Assembly: GCF_025837095.1 (NCBI RefSeq)
Contig: NZ_CP107551.1
Coordinates: 4,272,668-4,336,667, forward strand
Direction of reading: 5' to 3'
Length of the DNA: 64,000 nt
From: Rhodococcus sp. Z13
GTDB taxonomy: Bacteria; Actinomycetota; Actinomycetes; Mycobacteriales; Mycobacteriaceae
The notes under the pieces were generated by a model. That model saw only the letters and a list, made by a program, of their open reading frames with translations, was not told where the DNA came from and did no database searches. The position numbers were made by a program, and so were the translations under genes. Positions 21,930 to 30,904 of the stretch are shown here, piece after piece (position 1 is the stretch's first letter; every line of letters starts with the position of its first letter).

Positions 21930-22340
21930 TCAGCGCAATTCCTGGATTCGGACCATGTTCCCGGCCGGATCGCGGAACGCGCAGTCGCGGACCCCGTAGG
22001 GCTGGTCGGTGGGCTCCTGGACGACCTCGGTGTCGCCGGCCTGCAGCCGCTCGAAGGTCGCGTCGAGGTCCTTCGTGGCCAGGATGATGGAGGCGAAGGT
22101 GCCCTTGGCCATCATCTCGGCGATGGTGGCGCTCTCCTCGTCCGTGATGCCCGGATCTGCGTCCGGCGGGTACAGCACCAGGGAGGTCCCGGGAACGTCC
22201 TTGCGGCCGACGGTGATCCACCGTTTCCCGTCGTACCCGACGTCGTTGAGAACGTCGAATCCGAGCGTGTCGCGATAGAACGCGAGGGAGGCCTCGGGGT
22301 CGGTGTGGGGCAGGAAGGTCTGGTGAATGGTGATGTCCAT
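21930..22340 (-). CDS. VOC (glyoxalase/bleomycin-resistance fold) family protein
   Basis: A 136-residue vicinal-oxygen-chelate protein with paired beta-alpha-beta-beta-beta units. It starts MDITIHQTFLPHTD with SLAFYRDTLGF and ends PYGVRDCAFRDPAGNMVRIQ, the usual second module. The first-shell His and Glu of metal-binding VOC enzymes are only partly evident, so the reaction is unknown. It follows an AraC-type regulator gene by five bases in the same direction, so both are probably on one mRNA. Confidence 0.85.
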   Translation of the reverse strand: MDITIHQTFLPHTDPEASLAFYRDTLGFDVLNDVGYDGKRWITVGRKDVPGTSLVLYPPDADPGITDEESATIAEMMAKGTFASIILATKDLDATFERLQAGDTEVVQEPTDQPYGVRDCAFRDPAGNMVRIQELR

Positions 22341-22345
22341 GCCGA

Positions 22346-22849
<504 letters not shown>

Positions 22850-22926
22850 CCCGATTCCGCCCCCACGACGCCCCGGTAGCTGACAACCTGTGCGTACCTG
22901 TTCACGAACGGATCGAAAGGTCACCG

Positions 22927-23934
22927 ATGGCTCGCGCGATTCGCGTCGTCGTTCTCGGCTCGGGCTCGTGGGGAACCACGGTCGCCGCCCTCTCCGCACG
23001 GAACACCCCCACCCTCGTGTGGTCGCGCAACGAGGAGACCGCCCGCGAGATCTCCACCGAGCACCGCAACCGCCGTTATCTCGGCGAACGTCCCCTGCCG
23101 GAGTCCCTGCGGGCCACCTCGGACCTCGTCGAGGCCGCGCACGAGGCCGACGTGCTGGTCGTCGGGGTGCCGTCGGACGCGGTGCGCGAGACGCTCGAAC
23201 CGATCGCCGACGAACTGCGCGCGTGGGTGCCGGTCGTCTCCCTGGTCAAGGGCCTGGAACCGGGGACGCGGCTGCGACCAACCCAGGTCATGGCCGAGTG
23301 CCTGCCCGGCCACCCCGTCGGCCTGCTGGCCGGTCCCAATCTCGCCGGGGAGATCGCCGACGGCATGGCCGCCGCCGCGGTGGTCGCCATGCAGGACGAC
23401 GCGGTCGCCGCCGCGCTGCAGCCGCTGTTCGCCACCCCGAGGTTCCGCGTCTACCGCAACACCGACGTCCTCGGCTGCGAACTGGGCGGCATCCTCAAGA
23501 ACATCGTGGCGATCGCGGCCGGGATGGCCGAGGGTCTGAGCGTCGGCGACAACACCCGAGCGATGGTGCTCTCCCGCGGTCTCGCGGAGATGACCCGGCT
23601 CGGGGAGGCGATGGGCGCGAGCCCCCGCACCTTCGCCGGCCTGACGGGCATGGGTGATCTGATCGCGACGTGTATGAGCCCGTCCTCACGCAACCGCCGC
23701 GTCGGGGAGGCGCTGGCCCGCGGCATGACGATCGAGGAGGCCGTGGATGCGCTCGGGCAGGTGGCGGAGGGTGTGAAGACCGCACCGACGGTGCTCGAAC
23801 TGGCCCGCGAGTACGGGGTGGAGATGCCCATCGCCGCCGAGGTCGCGGCGGTGGTGACGGGGCAGCGCACCCCCACCGACGTCTATCGCGGGTTGCGGCG
23901 GGTCGCACCGGGCGACGAGGAGGACATCGTCTGA
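22927..23934 (+). CDS. gpsA: NAD(P)-dependent glycerol-3-phosphate dehydrogenase
   Basis: A 335-residue GpsA-type enzyme (EC 1.1.1.94) that reduces dihydroxyacetone phosphate to sn-glycerol 3-phosphate for phospholipid synthesis. The Rossmann motif GSGSWG is at 11-16. Conserved catalytic segments include [29 protein letters not shown] with the catalytic Lys, and [13 protein letters not shown]. The ATG follows GAAAGGTCACCG. Many actinobacteria carry two gpsA copies; whether this is the primary one cannot be told here. Confidence 0.93.
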   Translation: MARAIRVVVLGSGSWGTTVAALSARNTPTLVWSRNEETAREISTEHRNRRYLGERPLPESLRATSDLVEAAHEADVLVVGVPSDAVRETLEPIADELRAWVPVVSLVKGLEPGTRLRPTQVMAECLPGHPVGLLAGPNLAGEIADGMAAAAVVAMQDDAVAAALQPLFATPRFRVYRNTDVLGCELGGILKNIVAIAAGMAEGLSVGDNTRAMVLSRGLAEMTRLGEAMGASPRTFAGLTGMGDLIATCMSPSSRNRRVGEALARGMTIEEAVDALGQVAEGVKTAPTVLELAREYGVEMPIAAEVAAVVTGQRTPTDVYRGLRRVAPGDEEDIV

Positions 23935-24004
23935 GCGGGCCGCGGAGCGGCATCGAACGGACACTGAACGAGCGTTAGGTGAAGCGCTGTGTCATGGTGA
24001 TGCC

Positions 24005-24682
24005 ATGAGTACTGCCGCCGACCAGTTGTCGACACTCCTCGACACCCGCTTCAGCTGCCGCGCCTTCCTGTCGAAGCAGGTACCGCGCGAGGACATCGAG
24101 CGCATGCTGCGCATGGCCCAGCGCACTCCGTCCTGGTGCAACTCCCAGCCGTGGCAGGTCCACCTCGTCAGCGGCGAGGCCACCGACCGGCTGCGCGCGG
24201 CCACCTACGCCCAGGCCCTCTCCGGGAAGCTCGATCCCGACATCCCCGGCCCGGCCGAGTACCGCGGCGCGTACGCCGACCGGCGGCGCGCGGCCGGCTA
24301 CTCGCTGTACAACGCGTTGGGTATCGCCCGCGACGACTTCCAGCGCCGCACCGAGCAGATGCTCGAGAACTACAACCTCTTCGGCGCACCCCACGTCGCG
24401 GTCGTCTCCACCGACAAGGCGCTGGGCGTGTACGGCGCGGTGGACTGCGGCGGTTACGTCGCCACCCTGCTGCTCGCCGCCGAGTCGCTCGGTATCGCCG
24501 CGGTCCCGCAGGCCGCGGTCGCGATGACGGCGTCGGCGCTGCGGCAGGAACTGGGGATCGGCGAGGACCGCGACATCGTGTGCGCGGTGTCCTTCGGGTA
24601 CGCCGACGAGGCGCATCCCGCGAACGCCTGCCGCACCGACCGGGCGTCGCTGGAAGAGACGGTGGTCTGGGTCGAGGACTGA
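24005..24682 (+). CDS. Nitroreductase-family FMN oxidoreductase
   Basis: A 225-residue nitroreductase-fold protein. The N-terminal FMN-binding element RFSCRAF (about 15-21) and TPSWCNSQPWQ (about 41-51) are both typical, and a GYVATLLLAAESLG segment lies in the later helix. Members use NAD(P)H and FMN to reduce nitro, quinone or enone groups; the natural substrate is unknown. It is monocistronic by position, with a Zur-type site and a lipoprotein gene following. Confidence 0.88.
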   Translation: MSTAADQLSTLLDTRFSCRAFLSKQVPREDIERMLRMAQRTPSWCNSQPWQVHLVSGEATDRLRAATYAQALSGKLDPDIPGPAEYRGAYADRRRAAGYSLYNALGIARDDFQRRTEQMLENYNLFGAPHVAVVSTDKALGVYGAVDCGGYVATLLLAAESLGIAAVPQAAVAMTASALRQELGIGEDRDIVCAVSFGYADEAHPANACRTDRASLEETVVWVED

Positions 24683-24718
24683 CATGCCGCGACCTCCCGA
24701 CATGCACACATGCGCATC

Positions 24719-24750
24719 AACGACTTTGACAATCATTTTCAAAAGTCGTT
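24719..24750 (+). promoter_or_regulatory. Zur box-like palindrome upstream of the aztD-like gene
   Basis: TGACAATCATTTTCA at 24727-24741 differs by one base from a perfect palindrome and resembles the actinobacterial Zur consensus (TGAAAATCATTTTCA type). It is flanked by AACGACTT and AAGTCGTT, extending the symmetry to 32 bases. It ends 12 bases before the ATG, so a bound repressor would cover the promoter. It supports zinc-starvation induction of the next gene. Confidence 0.75.
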
Positions 24751-24762
24751 ATTCCTAGGGGC

Positions 24763-25983
24763 ATGACGACCCTTTCCCGCTACGGCGGTGTCGCGCTCAC
24801 CGCCGTCGCCGCTACCCTCGCCGCCGCATGCTCGTCCGGAACCGCGAGCACCGAGACCACTCCCCCGACCACTCGCGCCGCCGAGGCCGCGAGCGCACAG
24901 CCGCGCCTGGCCCTCACCTACGACGGCGGAGTGCTCCTCGTCGACCAGGGCGATCTCGGCGTCGTCGGCGACTTCGATCTGGACGGATTCAACCGCCTCT
25001 CCCCCGCCGGGGACGGACGTCACGTCCTGGTCTCCACCGAGGGAGGCTTCCGGGTCCTGGACACCGGGAGCTGGTCGGAGGCCCACGGCGACCACAGTCA
25101 CCACTACGCGGGCGAGCCCGCGCTCACCGATCTGTTCTTCGACGCCGAGAAGCCGGGGCACGTCGTCCCGCACGCCGGGGTCACCGCTCTGTTCGACGAC
25201 GCCACGGGCCGGATCACGGTGTTCGACCCGGAGGACCTCGCGTCCGCGACGGCCCTGCCCGACGTCGATACGCACACGCTGCCCGACGCGCATCACGGCG
25301 TGGCCGTGCCCCTGCCCGACGGGCGCATGCTCGTCACCCTCGGCACCAGCGAGAAGCGCACGACCGTCGCGCTTCTCGACGCGAACGGCGACGAGATCAC
25401 CCGCACCGACGACTGCCCGGGAGTCCACGGCGAGACGACCGCCGCCGACGGCACCGTCGCCTTCGGATGCGAGGACGGGATGGTGATCTACCGCGACGGC
25501 GTGTTCTCCAAGGCGCAGGCCCCGGATGTCTACGCTCGCATCGGCAACCAGGCCGGCAGCGAGGACTCCCCCGTCGTGCTCGGCGACTACAAGACCGACC
25601 CCGATGCCGACCTGGAACGTCCCGAGCGGGTCGCGCTGGTGGACACCCGCACGGACTCCGTGCGGGTGGTGGATCTCGGTGCGAGCTACACCTTCCGCTC
25701 CCTGGGCCGGGGTCCCGCGGGTGAAGGTATCGTCCTCGGCACCGACGGCAACCTCCACGTGATCGACACGGTCATCGGTGAGGTCGTCCGCCGCATCCCC
25801 GTCGTCGATCCGTGGACCGAACCCGACGAGTGGCAGGCGCCCCGGCCCGCGCTGGAAGTCGTCGACGGGACGGCGTTCGTGACGGACCCCGCCACGAACT
25901 CTCTGCATGCGGTGGAACTGGAATCGGGCGAAGTACGTTCGACCCGGCTTCCGCGCACCCCCAACGAGATCAGCGCCACCTGA
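24763..25983 (+). CDS. aztD: AztD-like periplasmic zinc metallochaperone lipoprotein
   Basis: A 406-residue exported protein with a signal peptide, a lipobox ending at Cys23 (LAAAC) and a Thr/Pro/Ala-rich linker. A beta-propeller-like body follows. A His-rich loop (EAHGDHSHHY, His108/111/113/114) matches the zinc-loading site of AztD, which delivers zinc to AztC-type ABC binding proteins. The upstream Zur-like box fits this. No aztABC transporter genes are nearby, so a partner must lie elsewhere. The family match rests on the His-rich motif, repeats of GVLLVD/FRVLDTG-type strands and regulation; I am fairly but not fully sure of it. Confidence 0.75.
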   Translation: MTTLSRYGGVALTAVAATLAAACSSGTASTETTPPTTRAAEAASAQPRLALTYDGGVLLVDQGDLGVVGDFDLDGFNRLSPAGDGRHVLVSTEGGFRVLDTGSWSEAHGDHSHHYAGEPALTDLFFDAEKPGHVVPHAGVTALFDDATGRITVFDPEDLASATALPDVDTHTLPDAHHGVAVPLPDGRMLVTLGTSEKRTTVALLDANGDEITRTDDCPGVHGETTAADGTVAFGCEDGMVIYRDGVFSKAQAPDVYARIGNQAGSEDSPVVLGDYKTDPDADLERPERVALVDTRTDSVRVVDLGASYTFRSLGRGPAGEGIVLGTDGNLHVIDTVIGEVVRRIPVVDPWTEPDEWQAPRPALEVVDGTAFVTDPATNSLHAVELESGEVRSTRLPRTPNEISAT

Positions 25984-25993
25984 GCGGTTCGAA

Positions 25994-26042
25994 ACCGTCG
26001 TTGTTGCCGATCCTTTCGGGGATTTCCGGCAACAACGACGGT
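25994..26042 (+). terminator. Strong hairpin terminator after aztD
   Basis: ACCGTCGTTGTTGCCG (25994-26009) and CGGCAACAACGACGGT (26027-26042) are perfect 16-bp complements with a 17-base loop that can itself fold. It begins ten bases after the stop. No T-run follows. Confidence 0.7.
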
Positions 26043-26072
26043 CTCGGCGCGACACTGTCCAAAACGTAGGAC

Positions 26073-26088
26073 ACATGGTTAACTATGT
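26073..26088. promoter_or_regulatory. Operator-like palindrome, site A of four
   Basis: ACATGGTTAACTATGT is palindromic except for one base pair and ends 25 bases before the ATG of the acyl-CoA dehydrogenase at 26114. It matches three other sites in front of catabolic genes in this window (29132, 35066, 45008). Confidence 0.6.
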
Positions 26089-26113
26089 CGAGGAAACTGC
26101 GGGAGGAAGTGTC

Positions 26114-27163
26114 ATGGACTTCGCACTGAGCGACGAACAGGAAGCCCTCGCCGAGGCGGAACGCGCCTGGCTCACCCGGAACGACCCGATCACCGCGCGC
26201 CGGCCCGGCATCGACGACGGTCCGGCGCGGGTGAACGAGGCCGGGATCCAGCACCTCGTCGAATCCGGTCTGATCGGGTTGCTCACCACCGAGACCGGTG
26301 GCACCCACGTCGATCTGGCGGTGCTCGTCGAGGAACACGGACGGGCATGCAGTCCGTTGCCGGTCGCCGAGCTGGCCGTCGCAGCACGGCTTCTCGAACG
26401 CGCCGGGCATCCGGCCGCGGAGGAGGCCGCGGCGGGAACCCGTCTCGTGGTACCGGCCGTCGCGTCGCTCGAGGATCCCGCCCTGCAGGCGCGGATCGAC
26501 GGGTCCGTCCTGCAACTGAGCGGCACGACCGCCCCGGTCACCGGTCTGCTCGACGCGGAGTCCGTCGTCGTCGCGGCCCGCACCGGTTCCGGCGACGAAG
26601 TCGCCGCCGTACTTCCCCTGAGCGGGATCGACATCCGTGTCCTCGACACCCTCGACCTCACCCGGTCCTGGGCGGTCGCGGGGATCGACGCCGCCGTGTC
26701 CGAGTGGTCGGCACTGCCCACCGGCACCCTCGCCCTGCTGCACGACCAACTCGCACTGTTCCGGACGACGGATGCGCTCGGTGCCGCCGCCCGGCTCGTC
26801 GACATGACGGTCGAATACGCCGGTCAGCGAACACAGTTCGACCGACCAGTCGGGAGTTTCCAGGCCGTCAAGCACCACTGCGCGAACATGACCCTGTCGG
26901 TGGAGGCGTCGCGCGCCGCCTTGTGGGCCGCTGCCGTCGCCCTCGACGGGAACGACCCCGCCGAGCGGGCTCGGGCGGTGTCCGCGGCAGCGGCCTTCGC
27001 CGGGCACGGGAGCAGCACGACGGCACAGACCGCGCTGCAGGTGCACGGCGGGATCGGGTTCACCTGGGAACACGATGTACACCTGCTGCTGCGCAGGATC
27101 AAGGTCGACGAACTGCTCGACGGGTCGGTGTCCTACCACCGTCGCCGGCTCGCGGTGGCCTGA
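26114..27163 (+). CDS. Acyl-CoA dehydrogenase, beta-type subunit (FadE)
   Basis: A 349-residue acyl-CoA dehydrogenase of the half-sized type found in heterotetrameric FadE pairs. It keeps the late FAD-contact motif RTQFDRPVGSFQAVKHH and LQVHGGIGFTWEHDVHLLLRR. It lacks the SEPGAGSD-type FAD/substrate segment and the C-terminal GTSEI motif of catalytic subunits. In actinobacterial steroid catabolism such subunits pair with an alpha subunit to form alpha2beta2 enzymes. The likeliest partner here is the alpha-type product at 41536-42723. The ATG at 26114 follows GGGAGGAAG. It stands alone behind site A and converges with the AMP ligase gene. Confidence 0.82.
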   Translation: MDFALSDEQEALAEAERAWLTRNDPITARRPGIDDGPARVNEAGIQHLVESGLIGLLTTETGGTHVDLAVLVEEHGRACSPLPVAELAVAARLLERAGHPAAEEAAAGTRLVVPAVASLEDPALQARIDGSVLQLSGTTAPVTGLLDAESVVVAARTGSGDEVAAVLPLSGIDIRVLDTLDLTRSWAVAGIDAAVSEWSALPTGTLALLHDQLALFRTTDALGAAARLVDMTVEYAGQRTQFDRPVGSFQAVKHHCANMTLSVEASRAALWAAAVALDGNDPAERARAVSAAAAFAGHGSSTTAQTALQVHGGIGFTWEHDVHLLLRRIKVDELLDGSVSYHRRRLAVA

Positions 27164-27185
27164 ACCGTAGAAGGCGGTCCGCACC

Positions 27186-27232
27186 GTGAGGGGCGCCGGG
27201 CGCGGTTCACACCGCGGCGGCGCGCCCCTCAC
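27186..27232. terminator. Bidirectional hairpin spanning a convergent gene end
   Basis: GTGAGGGGCGC (27186-27196) and GCGCCCCTCAC (27222-27232) form a perfect 11-bp stem extended by GC-rich inner pairing. The stop codon of the minus-strand ligase (27207-27209) lies inside the loop and its last codons form one arm. Confidence 0.6.
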
Positions 27233-28712
27233 CGGCGAGCTGCCGGACCACGTGCCGCCGCACGAGCTTGCCGGTCTCCGTGCGGGGCAACTCATCCCAG
27301 AACACGATCCGGTCGGGAGTCTTACTGCTGCGCAAGGTGTTCCGAACGAAGGTACGCAACTCCTCCGCATCCGCCCTCTGCCCCGGCCGGAGCACGACCG
27401 CGGCCTCGAGGCGCTGCCCCCACTCCTCGTCGGGCATCCCGACGACGGCGACGTCCTCGACCGCGGGATGCCGGAGCAGGACGTCCTCGACCTCGGCGGG
27501 AGCGATGTTCTCGCCGCCGCGGATGATCGTGTCGTCCGCGCGGCCCTCCACGAAGAGGTAACCCTCCTCGTCGAGATGCCCCTTGTCACGGGTGTCGAAG
27601 AATCCCCGGTCGTCGAGCATCCGGCCGATACCCGCGTATTCGGCGGACACCTGCCCGCCGCACACCCAGATGCGTCCCGTCACACCGGGACCCACGACAT
27701 GCCCCTGATCGTCGCGGATCTCGAGGTCGACGCTCGGCACGACCTTTCCCGCCGATCCGAGTCGCGCACGGACCGCCGGGTCGTCGCTCGCGAGTGCTGC
27801 GCGGTGGGCCTCCGGCCCGAGAACCGCGACGGTGGAACTGGTCTCGGTGAGCCCGTAGGCGTTGACGAAACCGACCCGGGGCCACAGGCGCAGTGCGCGT
27901 TCGATCACCGGGGTGGGCATGGGAGCACCGCCGTAGCCCAGGTTCCGCAGACTCGGGACGCTCTTGTCGGCGTCGGAGTCGACGATGCGCGCGAGCATCG
28001 TGGGCACCATCAGCGAGTGGGTGATCTCCTCGCGCCGCACGGTGTCGAGCCACAGTTCGGGTGTGAACCGCTCGAGGACCACCATGCGCCGCCCCGAATA
28101 GAGATTGGAGAGCACGTTGGTGACGGCCGCGATGTGATAGGGCGGCAGGGTCACGAGAGCGGCCTCGCTCTCGTCCGCGGATCCGAACTCCACCGAGCCG
28201 AACACGTAGGACGTGAGGTTGTCGTGGTGCAGCAACACGCCTTTGGGCGCCGAGGTGGTACCGGAGGTGTAGATCACCACGGCCGGGGAAGCGGTCTCGG
28301 CGGGTTCCTCCGGGTCCGTCGCCGAGGCTCCGGCGAGGGCGTCCAGCCAGTCCCGGGGCGTGCGGAAAGGAATACCGTTGCGTTCGAGGATCCCGGACTG
28401 GTTCGGGTCGGCGAGACCGAGGGCGCGCGGATGGTTGGCCAGCAACCCGTCGAGCTGCTCCCGACCGAGGCGGTAGTTGACGGGCACCAGGGGCACACCG
28501 GCGCGCGCAGCTGAGAACATGGCGACGGGGAAGGCCGGGCCGTTGACCGCGAGGTAGACCACCGCGTCGGCACCGGCCTCCCGGATCGCGGAGGCACCGG
28601 CGATCGAGAGTTCCTGCAGCCGTTCCGCGGTGATCCCCCCGTCGCGGCTGCCGACCACGATGCGGTCGCCGAAACCGTCGACCGCCATGTCCAGCAACAT
28701 CGTGAGATTCAT
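27207..28712 (-). CDS. AMP-forming acyl-CoA synthetase/ligase (FadD-like)
   Basis: A 501-residue ANL-superfamily enzyme that activates a carboxylic acid to its CoA thioester through an acyl-AMP. The P-loop is YTSGTTSAPKG near 155. Later motifs are NAYGLTETSS, the hinge GHLDEEGYLFVEGRADD, and the C-terminal catalytic Lys in RTETGKLVRR. The substrate is unknown. It lies 45 bases downstream of the small conserved protein gene 28758-29066, probably on the same mRNA, and divergent from the SDR/thioesterase pair. It would supply the CoA ester used by the island's dehydrogenases. Confidence 0.9.
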   Translation of the reverse strand: MNLTMLLDMAVDGFGDRIVVGSRDGGITAERLQELSIAGASAIREAGADAVVYLAVNGPAFPVAMFSAARAGVPLVPVNYRLGREQLDGLLANHPRALGLADPNQSGILERNGIPFRTPRDWLDALAGASATDPEEPAETASPAVVIYTSGTTSAPKGVLLHHDNLTSYVFGSVEFGSADESEAALVTLPPYHIAAVTNVLSNLYSGRRMVVLERFTPELWLDTVRREEITHSLMVPTMLARIVDSDADKSVPSLRNLGYGGAPMPTPVIERALRLWPRVGFVNAYGLTETSSTVAVLGPEAHRAALASDDPAVRARLGSAGKVVPSVDLEIRDDQGHVVGPGVTGRIWVCGGQVSAEYAGIGRMLDDRGFFDTRDKGHLDEEGYLFVEGRADDTIIRGGENIAPAEVEDVLLRHPAVEDVAVVGMPDEEWGQRLEAAVVLRPGQRADAEELRTFVRNTLRSSKTPDRIVFWDELPRTETGKLVRRHVVRQLAGEGRAAAV

Positions 28713-28757
28713 CGGTCACTCCGCTCGAGGCATCGAAGGGTCGGGCCGGGCCGTCCG

Positions 28758-29066
28758 TCAGTCCGAGGAGGGCAGGGGCTTGGCGGTCTTGAGGGGGAGC
28801 ACACGTCCGTCGAGTTCGAGGCGGCCGGTGCCCGGCTTGGTGCACAGCAGTTCGACACCGGTCTCCTCGTCGACGTACCGCTTGCCCAGCTGGGCGCCGC
28901 CGACGTGGGCGGGGTCGATCGACGACCCGTCGCCCTCCCCCTTCTTGCCGACCACCATCTCCCGCCCGCCGCACGTCACGCGCACGTCGTCCTTCGGGGC
29001 GCGGACCACGACCACGGTGGTGGGATCGACCGAACTGGCCAACGACTGACCGACCTCGAGAATCAC
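28758..29066 (-). CDS. Conserved hypothetical protein, 102 residues
   Basis: Translation from the GTG at 29066 follows GGAGGAAAC and gives a soluble, mostly beta 102-residue protein with no signal or membrane segment. It has the look of a conserved actinobacterial family near fadD genes, with TVVVVRAPKDDVRVTCGG, HVGGAQLGKRYVDEETG and ELLCTKPGTG. The two Cys sit in CGG and LLCTK contexts and might bind a metal or form a disulphide, but no known site is complete. I do not know its function. It is first in an operon with the downstream AMP ligase and shares a divergent promoter region (site B) with the SDR gene. Confidence 0.75.
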   Translation of the reverse strand: MILEVGQSLASSVDPTTVVVVRAPKDDVRVTCGGREMVVGKKGEGDGSSIDPAHVGGAQLGKRYVDEETGVELLCTKPGTGRLELDGRVLPLKTAKPLPSSD

Positions 29067-29131
29067 GTTTCCTCCAAACGCCCGATCCGGTGTGATGCAC
29101 ACCGGTGACAGGATCGAGAGTAGCGCCCGTC

Positions 29132-29158
29132 ACATAGTTTAGATAGTAGTATAAGTGA
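29132..29158 (+). promoter_or_regulatory. Operator-like motif, site B of four
   Basis: ACATAGTTTAGATAGT (29132-29147) is identical to site D at 45008 and is followed at the same distance by TAtAAGTGA. It lies in the divergent region between the 102-residue protein gene and the SDR gene. Confidence 0.6.
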
Positions 29159-29189
29159 TCTACGACCCGACCGAGCCTCAGGAGGCCGC

Positions 29190-29948
29190 ATGAACATCAC
29201 CGGGAAGAAAGCCGTCGTCATCGGAGGCGCCTCCGGGATGGGCAGAGCCACCGCGGAACTCTTCGCCGCACAGGGAGCGCAGGTCGCGATCCTCGACCGC
29301 GAGAACAGCGACGGCAAAGAGGTCGCCACCGCACTCGGCGGCACCTTCCATCCGGTCGACGTCACGGATTTCGCCGGCACAGAGGAAGCCCTCGCGGCCG
29401 CGGTCGCCGAACTCGGCGGCCTCCACGTCGTCGTCACTACCGCGGGGGGCGGCATCGCCCAGAAGACCCTCGGGCGGAACGGAGCCCACGATCTCGACGC
29501 CTTCCGTCAGGTCGTGGACCTCAACCTGATCGCCACCTTCAACATCAGCCGCCTCGCCGCGGCACACATGGCGGCCAACGAACCCGAGGACGACGAACGC
29601 GGCGTCATCATCAACACCTCGTCGATCGCCGCGTTCGAGGGTCAGATCGGTCAGGTCGCGTACACGGCCGCCAAGGCCGGCATCGCCGGCATGGCTCTGA
29701 CCATGGCCCGCGATCTGGGCTCCCACGGCATCCGGGTCCTCGCGATCGCCCCGAGCCTGTTCGCGACCGGCATCACCGCCGGGATCCCCGACGAGATGGT
29801 GCAGCCACTGGTGAAGGACGCAGCCTTCCCCAAACGCATGGGCCGCCCCGAGGAGTACGCGAAGCTGGCCCTCGCCGTCGTCGACAACCCGATGCTCAAC
29901 GGTCAGTGCCTGCGGCTGGACGCCGGCCAGCGATTCGCGCCACGCTGA
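29190..29948 (+). CDS. SDR-family 3-hydroxyacyl-CoA dehydrogenase (HSD10-like)
   Basis: A 252-residue short-chain dehydrogenase resembling type 10 17-beta-hydroxysteroid/3-hydroxyacyl-CoA dehydrogenase. The cofactor site is GGASGMG (about 12-18). The catalytic Ser lies in INTSSIAAFEGQIGQ and the Tyr-Lys pair in YTAAKAGIAGM. The C-terminal RMGRPEEYAKLA and LNGQCLRLDAGQR are typical of this branch. It probably oxidises a 3-hydroxyacyl-CoA in beta-oxidation, after the island's hydratases. An AGGAGG site precedes the ATG. It is followed by the thioesterase gene after 26 bases. Confidence 0.85.
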   Translation: MNITGKKAVVIGGASGMGRATAELFAAQGAQVAILDRENSDGKEVATALGGTFHPVDVTDFAGTEEALAAAVAELGGLHVVVTTAGGGIAQKTLGRNGAHDLDAFRQVVDLNLIATFNISRLAAAHMAANEPEDDERGVIINTSSIAAFEGQIGQVAYTAAKAGIAGMALTMARDLGSHGIRVLAIAPSLFATGITAGIPDEMVQPLVKDAAFPKRMGRPEEYAKLALAVVDNPMLNGQCLRLDAGQRFAPR

Positions 29949-29974
29949 CACGCGATCCGGACCCGAGGACGACG

Positions 29975-30904
29975 ATGACCACATCCGCCGACTCCGACGG
30001 TCTCGCGAGCATCCCCCGGCCCCCGGTGGGGCGCACCCTCACCCTGGAGGAGATCGGCGAGGACGTCTTCCGCGGTACCGCCCACACCGGCGCTCCGCGC
30101 ATCTACGGCGGGCAGGCCCTCGGGCAGTCTCTCCTCGCCGCCGGCCTGACGGTCTCCCCCGACCGGCCGCCCCATTCGCTGCACGGGCACTTCGTGCATC
30201 CGGGACGGCCCGACGGACCCGTGGACTATCACGTCGAAAGGGTCCGGGACGGAGGAAGTTTCGCCACCCGCCAGGTGCGGGCGCTGCAGGAGGGCCGGAC
30301 GATCTTCCTGGCGACGGTATCGTTCCAGCGTCCCGAGGGCGGCCCCGAGCACCAGCTCCCGCTGAGTGCCCCGGCGATCCCGCCGGAGGAACTGCCCGCA
30401 CCCCACGAGGATCCGTCGCTCGTCGACGCGGACGGGGCCGGCTGGCTCCGCCCGCTCCTCGATGGCATCGGCGTGGATTTCCGGTTCCCGGAGGAGTACC
30501 CGCGTCTCGCGAACCGTCGCGGACAGGCCCGGCCGCCGCGGCAACGTGCGTGGATCCGCACGCCCGAACACCTCGGTGACGATCCGCTGCTCCACGCCGC
30601 GGCGTTCGCGTACTGCTCCGACCTGTTCCTGCTGTCGGCGACGCTCCCGCCACATGCCCGGCACGTCGACACACCCGGTCTCCAGCTCGCGAGCCTCGAC
30701 CACACCGTCTGGCTCCACGCGCCCTTCCGCGCGGACGAATGGCATCTCTACGAGCAGCACGGCCACCGCATGGGCGGTGGCCGTGGTCTCTCCTACGGAT
30801 ACCTGTTCGACCGGGCCGGCAGGCTGGTCGCGAGCACCACTCAGGAAGGGCTGCTGCGCTTCCGGAACCGGCCGTCCCCGGGCGAGGTCACCGCAGCCGG
30901 GTGA
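29975..30904 (+). CDS. tesB: Acyl-CoA thioesterase II (TesB family)
   Basis: A 309-residue double-hotdog thioesterase. The N-terminal hotdog has RIYGGQALGQSLLAAG and SLHGHFVHPGRPDGPVDY. The C-terminal hotdog has ASLDHTVWLHAPFRADEWHLYEQHG and RGLSYGYLFDRAGRLVAS. The family's Asp-Thr/Gln catalytic network fits LDHTVWLH and its surroundings. It hydrolyses acyl-CoA to the free acid, perhaps relieving CoA sequestration. The ATG at 29975 is chosen over an upstream in-frame codon because GAGGACGACG precedes it. Its 3' end overlaps the convergent fused dehydrogenase by 17 bases. Confidence 0.9.
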   Translation: MTTSADSDGLASIPRPPVGRTLTLEEIGEDVFRGTAHTGAPRIYGGQALGQSLLAAGLTVSPDRPPHSLHGHFVHPGRPDGPVDYHVERVRDGGSFATRQVRALQEGRTIFLATVSFQRPEGGPEHQLPLSAPAIPPEELPAPHEDPSLVDADGAGWLRPLLDGIGVDFRFPEEYPRLANRRGQARPPRQRAWIRTPEHLGDDPLLHAAAFAYCSDLFLLSATLPPHARHVDTPGLQLASLDHTVWLHAPFRADEWHLYEQHGHRMGGGRGLSYGYLFDRAGRLVASTTQEGLLRFRNRPSPGEVTAAG

